Part shown: one piece after another, positions 8,101-17,026 of the stretch | How positions within the stretch are numbered: the stretch's first letter is position 1 | Layout: every line of letters starts with the position of its first letter | NCBI RefSeq assembly: GCF_014638915.1 | Contig: NZ_BMFQ01000001.1 | Location: forward strand, 1,191,142 to 1,255,141 | Direction of reading: 5' to 3' | Length of the DNA stretch: 64,000 nt | From: Xanthomarina arctica | GTDB taxonomy: Bacteria > Bacteroidota > Bacteroidia > Flavobacteriales > Flavobacteriaceae | Notes under the pieces: generated by a model | Databases searched by the model: none | The model's input: only the letters and a program-made list of their open reading frames with translations | What the model was told of the DNA's origin: nothing | Translations under genes and position numbers: made by a program

Positions 8101-8823
8101 ATGAATATAGCACGTAAAATAGCAAGTCAGATAAAACGCTTTCCGTTTGGTAAAAGCTTTGGGTATAAAGATTTAAACATCACCAAAGACCAATATGTAA
8201 CGGCAGCAAAAGCCTTGGAGCGTTTACAGAAAAAAGGTGTTATTAAAAAAGTGGCAAATGGCAAGTTTTATAAACCAGAAGAAACCATTTTTGGAGAATT
8301 AAGACCCAGCGAGTACGAGCTGTTAAAACCATATCTTTTTGAGGGAAATAAGCGTATAGCATATATTACAGGAGCCTCGTTATACAATGGAATGGGTTTA
8401 ACAACACAAGTGGCTGCCAGAATTAAGATAGCCAGTAGGGGAAGGCGAATATATGTGCAAGCAGGAAATATTAAAGCAACTCCAGCAAAAAGTTATGTAG
8501 AAGTCACTAATGATAATTATATACAATTAGGCTTTTTAGATGCTTTAAAGGATATTAATAGAGTTTCGGATTTAAACCCGAAATCGGGTGTTATTATATT
8601 GAGCAACATATTAAAGGAAATGTCAGATAAGACATTGAAAGAAACTATAAAATATGCTATGGCTTATCCACCAAGAGCAAGAGCCTTATTGGGTGCATTA
8701 CTTGAAAATATGGGGAAGAATGAATCTATAGGAAAGCTTAAAGACAGTTTGAATCCTTTTTCGGAATACAAAGTCGTTATAAGCAAGGAACTTCCAACAG
8801 CTAAAAATTGGAATCTAATATGA
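8101..8823 (+). CDS. AbiEi-like antitoxin (DUF6088-type transcriptional regulator)
   Basis: The 240-aa protein has an N-terminal winged-helix-like region (FGYKDLNITKDQYVTAAKALERLQKKGVIKKVANGKFYKP, about 20-60). An AbiEi-type body follows, including the conserved ITGASLYNGMGL near 98-109. In type IV toxin-antitoxin pairs this protein represses the operon and offsets the nucleotidyltransferase toxin. It overlaps the toxin gene by ATGA (8820-8823) and has its own promoter/operator, although it lies within the hsd operon. The antitoxin call rests on neighbour and fold pattern. Confidence 0.8.
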   Translation: MNIARKIASQIKRFPFGKSFGYKDLNITKDQYVTAAKALERLQKKGVIKKVANGKFYKPEETIFGELRPSEYELLKPYLFEGNKRIAYITGASLYNGMGLTTQVAARIKIASRGRRIYVQAGNIKATPAKSYVEVTNDNYIQLGFLDALKDINRVSDLNPKSGVIILSNILKEMSDKTLKETIKYAMAYPPRARALLGALLENMGKNESIGKLKDSLNPFSEYKVVISKELPTAKNWNLI

Positions 8824-9806
8824 AACTACACGATGACATAAAAGTTTTTGAAGATGCCGTTAAAATTACGGCACAACAATTAGGCATAGCAGAAATTCAT
8901 GTAGAAAAAGACTATTGGGTAACACTGGCTTTGCATACTATATTTAATAATCCAGTTGGAGAAGAAACCGTTTTTAAAGGAGGAACAGCCTTGTCAAAAT
9001 GTTTTGGTTTTATAGAACGTTTTTCTGAAGATATTGATTTAGTGGTATTGCATCATGAAAATGATTCTGGGAATCAATTAAAAAATAGGCTTAAAAAAAT
9101 AACGAAAGCTGTAGCTACAAAAATAGAAGAAGTAGAGATTGAAGGCATTACTAATAAGTTTGGAATGATTCGAAAAGTAGCTTATAACTACCCAAAAATG
9201 TTTGAAGGGAATTTTGGTCAAGTTAGAGATGTTATTGTTGTTGAAGCTACTTGGTTAGGACGATTTGAACCTTATCATAAACAGCACATAAGTTCTTACA
9301 TCTTTGACATGATGAAGAATAATAAGCAGCTTGAAATAGCTGAAAAGTATGACATGCAACCTTTTGAAGTTCAAGTTTTAGATGTAAAAAGAACCATTTG
9401 TGAAAAAATAATGAGTTTGGTTCGTTTTTCTTATGGCGAAGATCCATTTACTGATTTAAGAAATAAAATTCGTCATACGTACGACATTCATCAACTATTA
9501 AAACAAGATGATATTAGGAAGTTTTTCAATTCATCTGAATTTGATGACATGTTGCTAACGGTAGGGAAAGATGATGTATTAAGTTTCAAATCTGGAAATG
9601 AATGGTTGGAAAATCATCCAAAGGATGCTTTGTTGTTTAATGATGCAGAAACCATTTGGGATAAAGAACTAAAAGAGACTTATAATAACGCTTTTAAAGA
9701 TTTAGTTTACGGAGAATTACCTGAAGATAGCGAGGTTTTAGAGACATTAAAAAGAGTTAGAAAACGATTGCAAGATGTGGAATGGAATTTAAAAATTAAA
9801 GAATGA
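8820..9806 (+). CDS. AbiEii/AbiGii-type nucleotidyltransferase toxin
   Basis: The protein is 328 aa from ATG 8820, which overlaps the antitoxin stop as ATGA; an upstream TTG at 8808 is less likely. The nucleotidyltransferase core is clear: VFKGGTALSK (about 51-60) followed by FSEDIDLVV (about 66-74), the GG...S/T and DxD pattern of the AbiEii/DUF1814 family. These enzymes modify an RNA or protein target and stop growth, giving abortive infection. The C-terminal half is helical and typical in length. Its stop overlaps the ATG of a short hsdR-like remnant, a sign that another gene was once coupled to it. Confidence 0.88.
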   Translation: MKLHDDIKVFEDAVKITAQQLGIAEIHVEKDYWVTLALHTIFNNPVGEETVFKGGTALSKCFGFIERFSEDIDLVVLHHENDSGNQLKNRLKKITKAVATKIEEVEIEGITNKFGMIRKVAYNYPKMFEGNFGQVRDVIVVEATWLGRFEPYHKQHISSYIFDMMKNNKQLEIAEKYDMQPFEVQVLDVKRTICEKIMSLVRFSYGEDPFTDLRNKIRHTYDIHQLLKQDDIRKFFNSSEFDDMLLTVGKDDVLSFKSGNEWLENHPKDALLFNDAETIWDKELKETYNNAFKDLVYGELPEDSEVLETLKRVRKRLQDVEWNLKIKE

Positions 9807-9892
9807 AATTTACCGAAGCTAAATTAGAGCAAGCAGTTATAGGGCTTTTGGCGAGTGGGCTTTGCTTAAAGAAGTTGGTACAAAATCTGTAA
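9803..9892 (+). pseudogene. 5' remnant of a second hsdR
   Basis: A 29-codon frame begins KFTEAKLEQAVIGLL, nearly the same as the N-terminus of the intact hsdR downstream (KFTEAKLEEAFIELL), then diverges and stops. Its ATG overlaps the abiEii stop (ATGA). The simplest reading is that an earlier hsdR started here and was cut by recombination. Confidence 0.65.
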
Positions 9893-9898
9893 ATTTGA

Positions 9899-10057
9899 GT
9901 AAATGACAGAAAAAAATCGAATAGAACGTTTACAAGTGGTCAAATAGGTGGTCAAATCAGTGGTCAAATAAATAAACATATAGAAGATTTAACATATATT
10001 GAGCGAGAAGGAGGTACAAGAGGATATTGGAAAGTAAATTTAAAAAGTGATGAGTAA
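9899..10057 (+). pseudogene. 3' remnant of an AlbA_2/COG2865-type ATP-binding protein
   Basis: The frame is open from a TGA at 9896 to TAA 10057 and encodes TSGQIGGQISGQINKHIEDL ... GGTRGYWKVNLKSDE. GQIGGQ-type repeats before a short winged helix ending in GYWKV are typical of the C-terminus of COG2865 (AlbA_2) proteins, which are common in type I R-M loci. The repeat is also visible in DNA as three GGTCAAAT units at a 12-bp period. No start exists; its stop overlaps the hsdR ATG. Confidence 0.55.
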
Positions 10058-13000
10058 AAAATTCACCGAAGCAAAATTAGAAGAAGCATTTATAGAACTT
10101 TTGGGTCAAGAAGATTATACCTATGTGTCTGGTAAAACTATATCGAGAGCGCCTGACGAAGTGGTTATAAAAGCAGATTTGAAAGCCTTTCTACAAGAGC
10201 AATATAGAGCTGATAAAATTACAGATACTGAAGTCGGACAAATAGTCCAAGAACTACTATTACTTCCAGCTTCAGATTTATACGAGAGTAACAAGACGTT
10301 TATGAAAAAGCTATCTGATGGCTTTGCTTTTAAACGTGAGGATAGAAACCAAAAAGACATTTGGATCTACCTTATTGATTATTCTAAGAAGAACAAAAAC
10401 ATCTACAAGTTTGTCAATCAATTAGAAATTCATGGTACAGAACCACCACATCGTATTCCAGATGGTATTGTCTATGTTAACGGTTTACCATTAGTTGTTT
10501 TTGAATTTAAGTCGGCAATTGTCGAAGATGCTACGATTCATGATGCATACAAACAGCTAACTGTTAGATATGAACGTGATATTCCAGAGCTGTTTAAATA
10601 CAATGCGTTTTGTGTTATTAGTGATGGTGTAAATAATAAAGCAGGTTCGTTTTTTGCGCCTTATGAGTTTTATTATGCATGGCGAAAAATTGAAGGACTG
10701 AAAAAGGAAGTAGATGGTATAGATTCTATGTACACTTTAATTCAGGGTATGTTTAACCACAACCGATTTAGAGACCTTGTAAGAAACTTTATTTTTGTGC
10801 CTGATTCATCAAAGAAAGATGAAAAAATAGTATGTCGTTATCCACAATATTACGCTGCCAATAAATTATTTAAAAATATCATTAAGCACCAGAAACCAGA
10901 AGGTGATGGAAAAGGTGGTACTTATTTTGGAGCAACTGGTTGTGGTAAAAGTTTTACCATGTTGTTCTTAACACGACTTTTAATGAAAAGTGTCGATTTT
11001 TCAAGTCCGACTATTGTGTTGATTACAGATAGAACAGATTTGGATGACCAATTGTCCAAACAGTTTACAAATGCCAAAGGCTATATTGGAGATAATAATG
11101 TACTTAGTGTTGAAAGTCGTAAAGAATTACGAGAGCTTCTACAAGGACGTGAAAGTGGTGGTGTGTTTTTGACAACCATTCACAAGTTTACGGAGGATAC
11201 AGAATTACTTACTAATAGAACTAATGTTATTTGTATTTCGGATGAAGCTCACCGAAGTCAGGTGAATCTGGATCAGACCATAAAGATAACCGATGAAGGC
11301 GTTAAGAAATCTTACGGTTTTGCAAAATACTTGCATGATTCTTTGCCTAATGCAACCTACGTTGGTTTTACTGGAACGCCTATTGATGCCACTTTAGATG
11401 TGTTTGGAAAAGTAGTGGATGCTTATACCATGACAGAATCTGTTATTGATGAAATAACAGTAAGGATCGTTTATGAAGGCCGTGCAGCTAAAGTAGCATT
11501 GGAAAGTAAAGAACTTCAAAAAATAGAAGAATACTATAATCAAGTTGCAGAAAGCGGTGCAAATGAGTATCAGATAGAAAAGAGTAAGAAACAATCGGCA
11601 AGTATGTATGCGATTCTTGGAGATCCAGACCGATTACAAGCTATTGCTGAAGATTTTGTGAAACATTATGAAAATAGAATCCACGAAGGAGCTACTGTAA
11701 AAGGGAAAGCCTTATTTGTTTGCAGTAGTCGTGAGATAGCTTACAATCTATATAAAAATATTATTGCTCTACGTCCAGAATGGGCAGAACTAATGATAGC
11801 AGAAGAAGGTGTTGATTTAACTGAAAAAGAAAAGGAAGAAATCAAACCTATGGAGCGCATTAAAATGATCATGACGCGAGATAAGGATGATCAGAAAGAA
11901 TTATACCACTTATTAGGAACAAAAGACCATCGTAAAGAATTGGATAGGCAGTTTAAGAATGAGAAATCTAACTTTAAAATTGCGATAGTTGTGGACATGT
12001 GGCTAACAGGATTCGATGTGCCATTTTTAGATAGTATTTACATAGATAAACCGTTACAACAACATAATTTAATTCAAACCATATCGAGAGTAAATAGGAC
12101 TTTCAAAGGAAAAAATAAAGGTTTGGTTATAGATTATATTGGTATAAAGAAACAAATGAATTTGGCTTTAGCTCAATATGGTAAAGGAGATAAAGATAAT
12201 TTTGAAGATGTCAAGCAATCGGTGGTTATAGTAAGAAATCACTTAGATTTATTAGCAAAATTATTTCACAAATTTGATAGTGCTGATTATTTTGGAGGAT
12301 CTCCATTACAACAATTGCACACATTAAATAAGGCGGCCGAATTTGCCCAACAAACCAAAGAGTTTGAGAATCGATTTATGGGAATGGTAAAGCGATTGAA
12401 AGCAGCTTATGATATATGTTCAGGAGGTGAAGAATTAATTCAATTTGAAAAAGACCAGATACATTTTTATTTAGCAGTAAGAAGTATTGTTTTTAAGCTA
12501 ACAAAAGGAGAGGCCCCAGACACTGCTCAAATGAATGCCAAAGTTAGGGAGATGATAAAAGAAGCTTTAAAAAGCGAAGGTGTAGAAGAAATATTTAAAA
12601 TAGGAGAGGAAACTCAGACAGAGCAAGATATTTTTGATGAAGCTTATTTGGCAAGAATAGATAAAATTAAGTTGCCAAATACTAAAATTAAACTCCTTCA
12701 AATGCTCTTGGCAAAAGCCATTGGTGAAATAAGCAAACGCAATAAAGTAAAAGGCATTGATTTTTCTAAAAAGATGCAGGCTTTAGTGGAGCGTTATAAT
12801 ACCAGAAAAGATGATAGCTTTAGAAGTGAAGTTTATGAGGAAATTGCAGATCAGTTAACAGACCTGATTATGCAAGTTCGTGATGAGTTTTCGGCAGGAG
12901 ATGAATTGGGTATTTCTTTCGAAGAAAAAGCCTTTTATGATATTTTAAAAGAGCTTTGTGCAAAATATGATTTCTCATATCCAGATAACAGGTTAATAGA

Positions 13001-13202
13001 GCTTTCTAAAGCCGTAAAAGAGTTAGTCGACTCACAAGCCAGATATCCAGATTGGAGCAAACGAGACGATATAAAAGCCGCTTTAAAAGTAGGTTTAATT
13101 CTATTGCTGGATGAGTTTGGTTATCCACCAGTAGAACGTGATGAAGTTTATAAAGATATTTTTGAACAAGCAGAGAATTTTAAGAGGAATAGTAGCAGAT
13201 AA
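10050..13202 (+). CDS. hsdR: Type I restriction-modification system, restriction/translocase subunit HsdR
   Basis: The protein is 1050 aa from ATG 10050; a GTG one codon upstream is also possible. The N-terminal nuclease has the PD-ExK core PDGIVYVNGLPLVVFEFKSA (catalytic D near 136, ExK near 151-153). The SF2 translocase follows with GATGCGKS (about 293-300), SDEAHR (about 396-401) and the helicase C-lobe region DMWLTGFDVPFL. A long helical C-terminus binds the M2S core. HsdR pumps DNA past the complex and cuts unmethylated DNA. It lies 4.9 kb from hsdS, separated by Gabija and AbiE genes, and appears intact. Confidence 0.97.
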   Translation: MSKKFTEAKLEEAFIELLGQEDYTYVSGKTISRAPDEVVIKADLKAFLQEQYRADKITDTEVGQIVQELLLLPASDLYESNKTFMKKLSDGFAFKREDRNQKDIWIYLIDYSKKNKNIYKFVNQLEIHGTEPPHRIPDGIVYVNGLPLVVFEFKSAIVEDATIHDAYKQLTVRYERDIPELFKYNAFCVISDGVNNKAGSFFAPYEFYYAWRKIEGLKKEVDGIDSMYTLIQGMFNHNRFRDLVRNFIFVPDSSKKDEKIVCRYPQYYAANKLFKNIIKHQKPEGDGKGGTYFGATGCGKSFTMLFLTRLLMKSVDFSSPTIVLITDRTDLDDQLSKQFTNAKGYIGDNNVLSVESRKELRELLQGRESGGVFLTTIHKFTEDTELLTNRTNVICISDEAHRSQVNLDQTIKITDEGVKKSYGFAKYLHDSLPNATYVGFTGTPIDATLDVFGKVVDAYTMTESVIDEITVRIVYEGRAAKVALESKELQKIEEYYNQVAESGANEYQIEKSKKQSASMYAILGDPDRLQAIAEDFVKHYENRIHEGATVKGKALFVCSSREIAYNLYKNIIALRPEWAELMIAEEGVDLTEKEKEEIKPMERIKMIMTRDKDDQKELYHLLGTKDHRKELDRQFKNEKSNFKIAIVVDMWLTGFDVPFLDSIYIDKPLQQHNLIQTISRVNRTFKGKNKGLVIDYIGIKKQMNLALAQYGKGDKDNFEDVKQSVVIVRNHLDLLAKLFHKFDSADYFGGSPLQQLHTLNKAAEFAQQTKEFENRFMGMVKRLKAAYDICSGGEELIQFEKDQIHFYLAVRSIVFKLTKGEAPDTAQMNAKVREMIKEALKSEGVEEIFKIGEETQTEQDIFDEAYLARIDKIKLPNTKIKLLQMLLAKAIGEISKRNKVKGIDFSKKMQALVERYNTRKDDSFRSEVYEEIADQLTDLIMQVRDEFSAGDELGISFEEKAFYDILKELCAKYDFSYPDNRLIELSKAVKELVDSQARYPDWSKRDDIKAALKVGLILLLDEFGYPPVERDEVYKDIFEQAENFKRNSSR

Positions 13203-13289
13203 AGCAATTATTTCAATTGATTTTTTACTTTTCTATTTTGTTTTTCATTCGTGTTTTAATAATTAACTAATAATTTTAAAATGTGAATT

Positions 13290-13625
13290 ATGAAAGCTAT
13301 GCTTAAAGAAGTATTAAATAAAATAGTAAAAATTGAAGAAGCACAATTAAAACTATTAGATCTTTTGGAAGATAGAACTATTAAGGTTCAAGCGCCGAAT
13401 GTTAATGAGCTTCTTAATCAAAGTAAAAGTCAAAAGGAACTAAAAAAACTTGCTAAAAAAGAAAAATCTAAAAAAGATGATGAAGAATTTCTTTTATATT
13501 TTCTAAATAAAGAGGAGATTAAAAAAAAATTCAATTTGGCAGCAACCCCTAATAGTAATCGTGTATTAGCTTATTTAAAAACTATGGATCCTTCTGTATT
13601 TGATGGATTTAAAAGAATTAAATAA
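13290..13625 (+). CDS. Hypothetical lysine-rich protein (111 aa)
   Basis: The family is not recognised. The N-terminal 25 residues form a likely amphipathic helix (LKEVLNKIVKIEEAQLKLLDLLE). A strongly basic stretch (KSQKELKKLAKKEKSKKDDEE, about 50-70) follows, then a compact C-terminus with NLAATPNSNRVLAYLKTMDP. There is no signal peptide or membrane span, so it is cytoplasmic and perhaps nucleic-acid binding. It sits 87 bp after hsdR on the same strand and may be the end of that transcript or the start of a small cargo group. Confidence 0.65.
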   Translation: MKAMLKEVLNKIVKIEEAQLKLLDLLEDRTIKVQAPNVNELLNQSKSQKELKKLAKKEKSKKDDEEFLLYFLNKEEIKKKFNLAATPNSNRVLAYLKTMDPSVFDGFKRIK

Positions 13626-13688
13626 GACCTGTTTAATATCCTTTATTTTTAGATAGTCAATAGATTAGGGTTAAACATAAATAAAATC

Positions 13689-13985
13689 ATGATAACTAAA
13701 ACAATTCAAATTCAAGAAATTACTGTTGATGAATTAGCTGATAAAGTGCCTGATAAACTTTTATTAAAAAAGGAAGATTATTTAGATCAGTTAAGTATTA
13801 ATGGAATTGATGTTTATTTAACAAGAGAAGAAACGGTTGATTTTTTAAAGATCAACTTTTCAACATTAAATCGGTGGACAAACAAAGGCTATATAAAATC
13901 CTGTGGTATTGGGTATCGACGATATTATAACAAAAAGGAAATTATTGATTTATTAAAAAAGAATGAGTTAAAATATAAAAGTTAA
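13689..13985 (+). CDS. Excisionase-like helix-turn-helix protein (98 aa)
   Basis: The C-terminal half carries a MerR/Xis-type HTH: YLTREETVDFLKINFSTLNRWTNKGYIKSCGIGYRRYYNKKEI (about 40-85). The turn is between two helices and the basic RRYY wing follows. Such HTH_17 proteins are common on Bacteroidota mobile elements as excisionase or regulator genes, but also in other contexts. The N-terminal 38 residues are acidic and unassigned. On an island with no visible integrase this may be the remains of its mobility module, or a local regulator. Confidence 0.7.
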   Translation: MITKTIQIQEITVDELADKVPDKLLLKKEDYLDQLSINGIDVYLTREETVDFLKINFSTLNRWTNKGYIKSCGIGYRRYYNKKEIIDLLKKNELKYKS

Positions 13986-14024
13986 AGATATTTTGTAGTT
14001 TAATTATTCTAAACTTTTTGCCTT

Positions 14025-15143
14025 ATGACAAGGAATGAATTGTATAATTTAGTTTGGTCTAAACCAGTATCTCAAATTCTTAAGCAGTATCCCATAAAAA
14101 TTACAACTTTTAAAAAGCTTTGTGAGGATAACGTTATTCCTCTTCCAAAAAATGGATATTGGTCTAAAATAAGGTTTAATAAAGAAGTTGATATAATTCC
14201 TTTGCCAAAATCCGACAAAGAGAATATTGACATTTCTTTGTCGGAGAAATTAAAAGGATTGTCAGAATTGAATTTATTAATTAGAGAAATAAAAAATGAC
14301 AAGTCTTTACCTTTAAAGGTTCCTGAGAATTTCACTAAAACGGATAAGATAATAGTTAGAACAAAGAAGTATTTCAGCGAATCAGCAAAAATTAAATACC
14401 CTAAAACCATTGAAGAGCCTAAAGAAGGTGTGTTTTATATCTCTGTTTCAAAATTACTTGAAAGAAGGGCATATTTGTTTGCCGATACCTTGATAAAGTT
14501 AGTTCGAGCAAGAGGACATGATGTGGCTGTAGTAACTAATCATAAATACCATAATTATAATGGTACAAAACTGATAATATTTGGTGAGTATTTTAATATT
14601 CGGATACGAGAACCAGATAATAGGGTTATGGAAAAACATGATACGTATGATTGGATGCAGGCAAAGTATTATCCATCTGGTAAGCTGACACTTAATTATG
14701 ATAGACGAATTTATGGTAAAACATGGGGTGATACTGAAACTAAATTCGTAGAAGATAGGCTACCAGATATATTGGCCTTTTTTGAAATTCGAGCAAAAAG
14801 AATAAAAAAAGAACGAATAGAGAGAGAAATTTGGCACAAAGAATATGAAAGAAAAAAGAAAATTGAAGAGGAGTTAAAAGCCAAAAGAAATCAGGAATTA
14901 AAAGATTTTAAATCGGTGATAAATCATTCAAGTCGTTGGCAGAAAGCTATGGATTTACGTAATTATATTCAAACTGTAGAATCCAATGCTATCAAGAATA
15001 ATAAACTTACTCAAGAGCTTAAAGACTGGTTAGAATGGATAAATGATAAAGCAGATTGGTATGATCCATTAATTGAAAAAGAGGATGAGTTATTTGAGAA
15101 TGTGGATAGGGATACTTTGGAGTCTAAAAGTCGATTTTGGTAA
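14025..15143 (+). CDS. Conserved protein of unknown function with N-terminal HTH-like segment (372 aa)
   Basis: The first 50 residues (MTRNELYNLVWSKPVSQILK ... IPLPKNGYWSK) follow a pattern seen in a family of uncharacterised bacterial proteins, which suggests a DNA-binding helix-turn-helix. The middle (about 130-245) contains YISVSKLLERRAYLFADTLIKL and GKTWGDTETKFVEDRLPDILAFFE. From about 255 to 300 there is a charged Lys/Glu/Arg helix likely to be coiled coil, and the C-terminus is rich in Trp and acidic residues. No catalytic motif is recognised. The position beside the defence operon makes a defence or mobile-element role possible but unproven. Confidence 0.7.
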   Translation: MTRNELYNLVWSKPVSQILKQYPIKITTFKKLCEDNVIPLPKNGYWSKIRFNKEVDIIPLPKSDKENIDISLSEKLKGLSELNLLIREIKNDKSLPLKVPENFTKTDKIIVRTKKYFSESAKIKYPKTIEEPKEGVFYISVSKLLERRAYLFADTLIKLVRARGHDVAVVTNHKYHNYNGTKLIIFGEYFNIRIREPDNRVMEKHDTYDWMQAKYYPSGKLTLNYDRRIYGKTWGDTETKFVEDRLPDILAFFEIRAKRIKKERIEREIWHKEYERKKKIEEELKAKRNQELKDFKSVINHSSRWQKAMDLRNYIQTVESNAIKNNKLTQELKDWLEWINDKADWYDPLIEKEDELFENVDRDTLESKSRFW

Positions 15144-15217
15144 AAAAAATACTTCTTTAAGGTTATATTTAAAGTTTAATCTTTTATTTGAATTTTATTG
15201 AAGGAAATAGTTTTTTG

Positions 15218-15742
15218 TTAGGGCATGTAATCAACTTCTCCATTATAATTTCCATTAATTTCTATACCGTCCCAATTAAAAGTGTAATCAATATTAATAT
15301 ACGTAAATCTTCCATCACTATTATATTCAATTGAATTTATAGTAGCTGAACCAGATTGAAAATTATTAGAATTTGTCTCTGCACAACAGGTAAATCCAAG
15401 GGTGTCTCCAAAAGAAACAAAATCTCCATCTTCTTTAATAATATTTTTATCAAACTGAACCACCCCATGAATCAATCCATTATTAGTTGAATAAATCCCT
15501 GGTACTAAATTACCATCTGAATTATCAATTTCAAAGCGACCTCTTACTTCAGTGTATGAATCTAAAGTCTTGTCAGCTGAGGAAAAAATAATTGAACGTA
15601 AGTCTGCTCTATTATAAGCATAGTTAGTATAGTAATCGCTTCCATTAACTGAAAATCCATTTTGTATATTACTTGAATCGTCATCATTAGAACAGCTTAA
15701 AATTATTGCTGATAATAATAAAAAAAAGACCTTTTTTTTCAT
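15218..15742 (-). CDS. Surface-type lipoprotein, unknown function (174 aa)
   Basis: The lipoprotein signal peptide is MKKKVFFLLLSAIILSC with the lipidation Cys at about 17, followed by SNDDDSS. In Flavobacterium and Capnocytophaga such an acidic tail after Cys directs lipoproteins to the outer cell surface. The mature part is beta-rich with no recognised domain and ends in a segment rich in Tyr, Asn and Gly (YTFNWDGIEINGNYNGEVDY). It is the last of three lipoprotein genes on the minus strand that share this signal type and lie inside the tRNA-Phe island. Confidence 0.75.
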   Translation of the reverse strand: MKKKVFFLLLSAIILSCSNDDDSSNIQNGFSVNGSDYYTNYAYNRADLRSIIFSSADKTLDSYTEVRGRFEIDNSDGNLVPGIYSTNNGLIHGVVQFDKNIIKEDGDFVSFGDTLGFTCCAETNSNNFQSGSATINSIEYNSDGRFTYINIDYTFNWDGIEINGNYNGEVDYMP

Positions 15743-15794
15743 ATTTGAATTGTTTAAGTTTAAGGAAACGCTTTAGTTTTGGTTAATAGTCTAA

Positions 15795-16982
15795 TTATTG
15801 ACTACAATTCCCATCAATAATATCTTGTTGAGACGGATTGTATGCATTAGATTCGGTAAGAAATTCTCCCGTAAAAATATTACATATAGGTTGGATGCCA
15901 CATAAATCTGTTAGAATACTATTATTTATAATATTTAAGGACATACGTAAGGATCCAATATTCTGTAGGCCATTTAAATTTGTTAAAACAGGATTGTTAT
16001 TTATAACCAAGTTGGTGCCTACTTGTCTAATGTTATTTAAACCAGATATGTCTGTTAACATATCATTATTTTTAATTTCCAGACTATAGCCTACAGATGA
16101 GATATTTTCTAAACCATCTAAATTAGTTAAGATACTATTTCCCTCAATTTTCAAATATCTACCCACAGATTTGATGTTCTGTAAACCATCTAAATTAGGA
16201 AGTGAATAATTATAGCCTATATATAATTCCTCTTGCATTCTTATATCGACGTTTTGTAAACCACTTAAGCTTATTAAGACACTATTTTCATCAATAGATA
16301 AATGATTAACACTTGTCAGGTTAAGAAGCCCATCTAAATTAATCAAAGCATCATTCAAAGAAATATATAAATTAGTATCAACATGTGTAAGATTTTGAAG
16401 ACCTTCTAAACTTATTAAGGCATCATTATTTCTTATATGTAAATTTTTAATAGAAGTGATATTTTCTAGCCCTTCCATATTTATTAAAGAGTTATTATCA
16501 CTGATTTGAATTAAACCATTAAAAGATGTTACATTTTGTAATCCAATTAAATTTATTATAGAATTGTTGCCAATTACACGCATTCCACTTTTTAAAGATG
16601 TTAGGTTTTCTAAACTACCTAAACTTAATAATGAAACATTATTTATTATACTTATTGATTCCATAGATGTAATATTTTGGATGCCATCTATATTTATTAA
16701 TGAATCATTATCCATTAGAACTAAACTTCCTACATAGGTGAGGTTCTGTAAACCATCTAAATTAGTAATATCTTCTCCAGAAATTTTTAATGCATAGGTG
16801 ATTTCAGTATAACAATTATTTGTAAAATCATCAACTTCATTTTGAGTATTTAGTTCTATAGATCCAACATATGTTGTTTCACAACCTTCATTTTCAATAT
16901 CAGCATTGTCATCATCAGATCCGCAAGAAAATAGGATTAGGTTTAATAAAATAAGAGGTAATAATAATTTCAATTTTTTCAT
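15795..16982 (-). CDS. Leucine-rich-repeat (receptor L-domain-like) surface lipoprotein (395 aa)
   Basis: The lipoprotein signal LLNLILFSC is followed by GSDDDNADIENE, the acidic surface-export type. From about 60 to 370 the protein consists of about a dozen repeats of 22-25 residues with the pattern LxNLDGLQNLTSVxxxLxIxxNxxL, as in receptor L-domain and LRR proteins; this also shows as imperfect DNA repeats. It ends in a Cys-containing cap (LCGIQPICNIF). Such proteins usually bind partners or matrix outside the cell; the ligand is unknown. It is the middle gene of the lipoprotein group. Confidence 0.85.
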   Translation of the reverse strand: MKKLKLLLPLILLNLILFSCGSDDDNADIENEGCETTYVGSIELNTQNEVDDFTNNCYTEITYALKISGEDITNLDGLQNLTYVGSLVLMDNDSLINIDGIQNITSMESISIINNVSLLSLGSLENLTSLKSGMRVIGNNSIINLIGLQNVTSFNGLIQISDNNSLINMEGLENITSIKNLHIRNNDALISLEGLQNLTHVDTNLYISLNDALINLDGLLNLTSVNHLSIDENSVLISLSGLQNVDIRMQEELYIGYNYSLPNLDGLQNIKSVGRYLKIEGNSILTNLDGLENISSVGYSLEIKNNDMLTDISGLNNIRQVGTNLVINNNPVLTNLNGLQNIGSLRMSLNIINNSILTDLCGIQPICNIFTGEFLTESNAYNPSQQDIIDGNCSQ

Positions 16983-17026
16983 AAGATTTGGGTTTATAGG
17001 CTTACTAATGTGAATGTTATCAGTTG

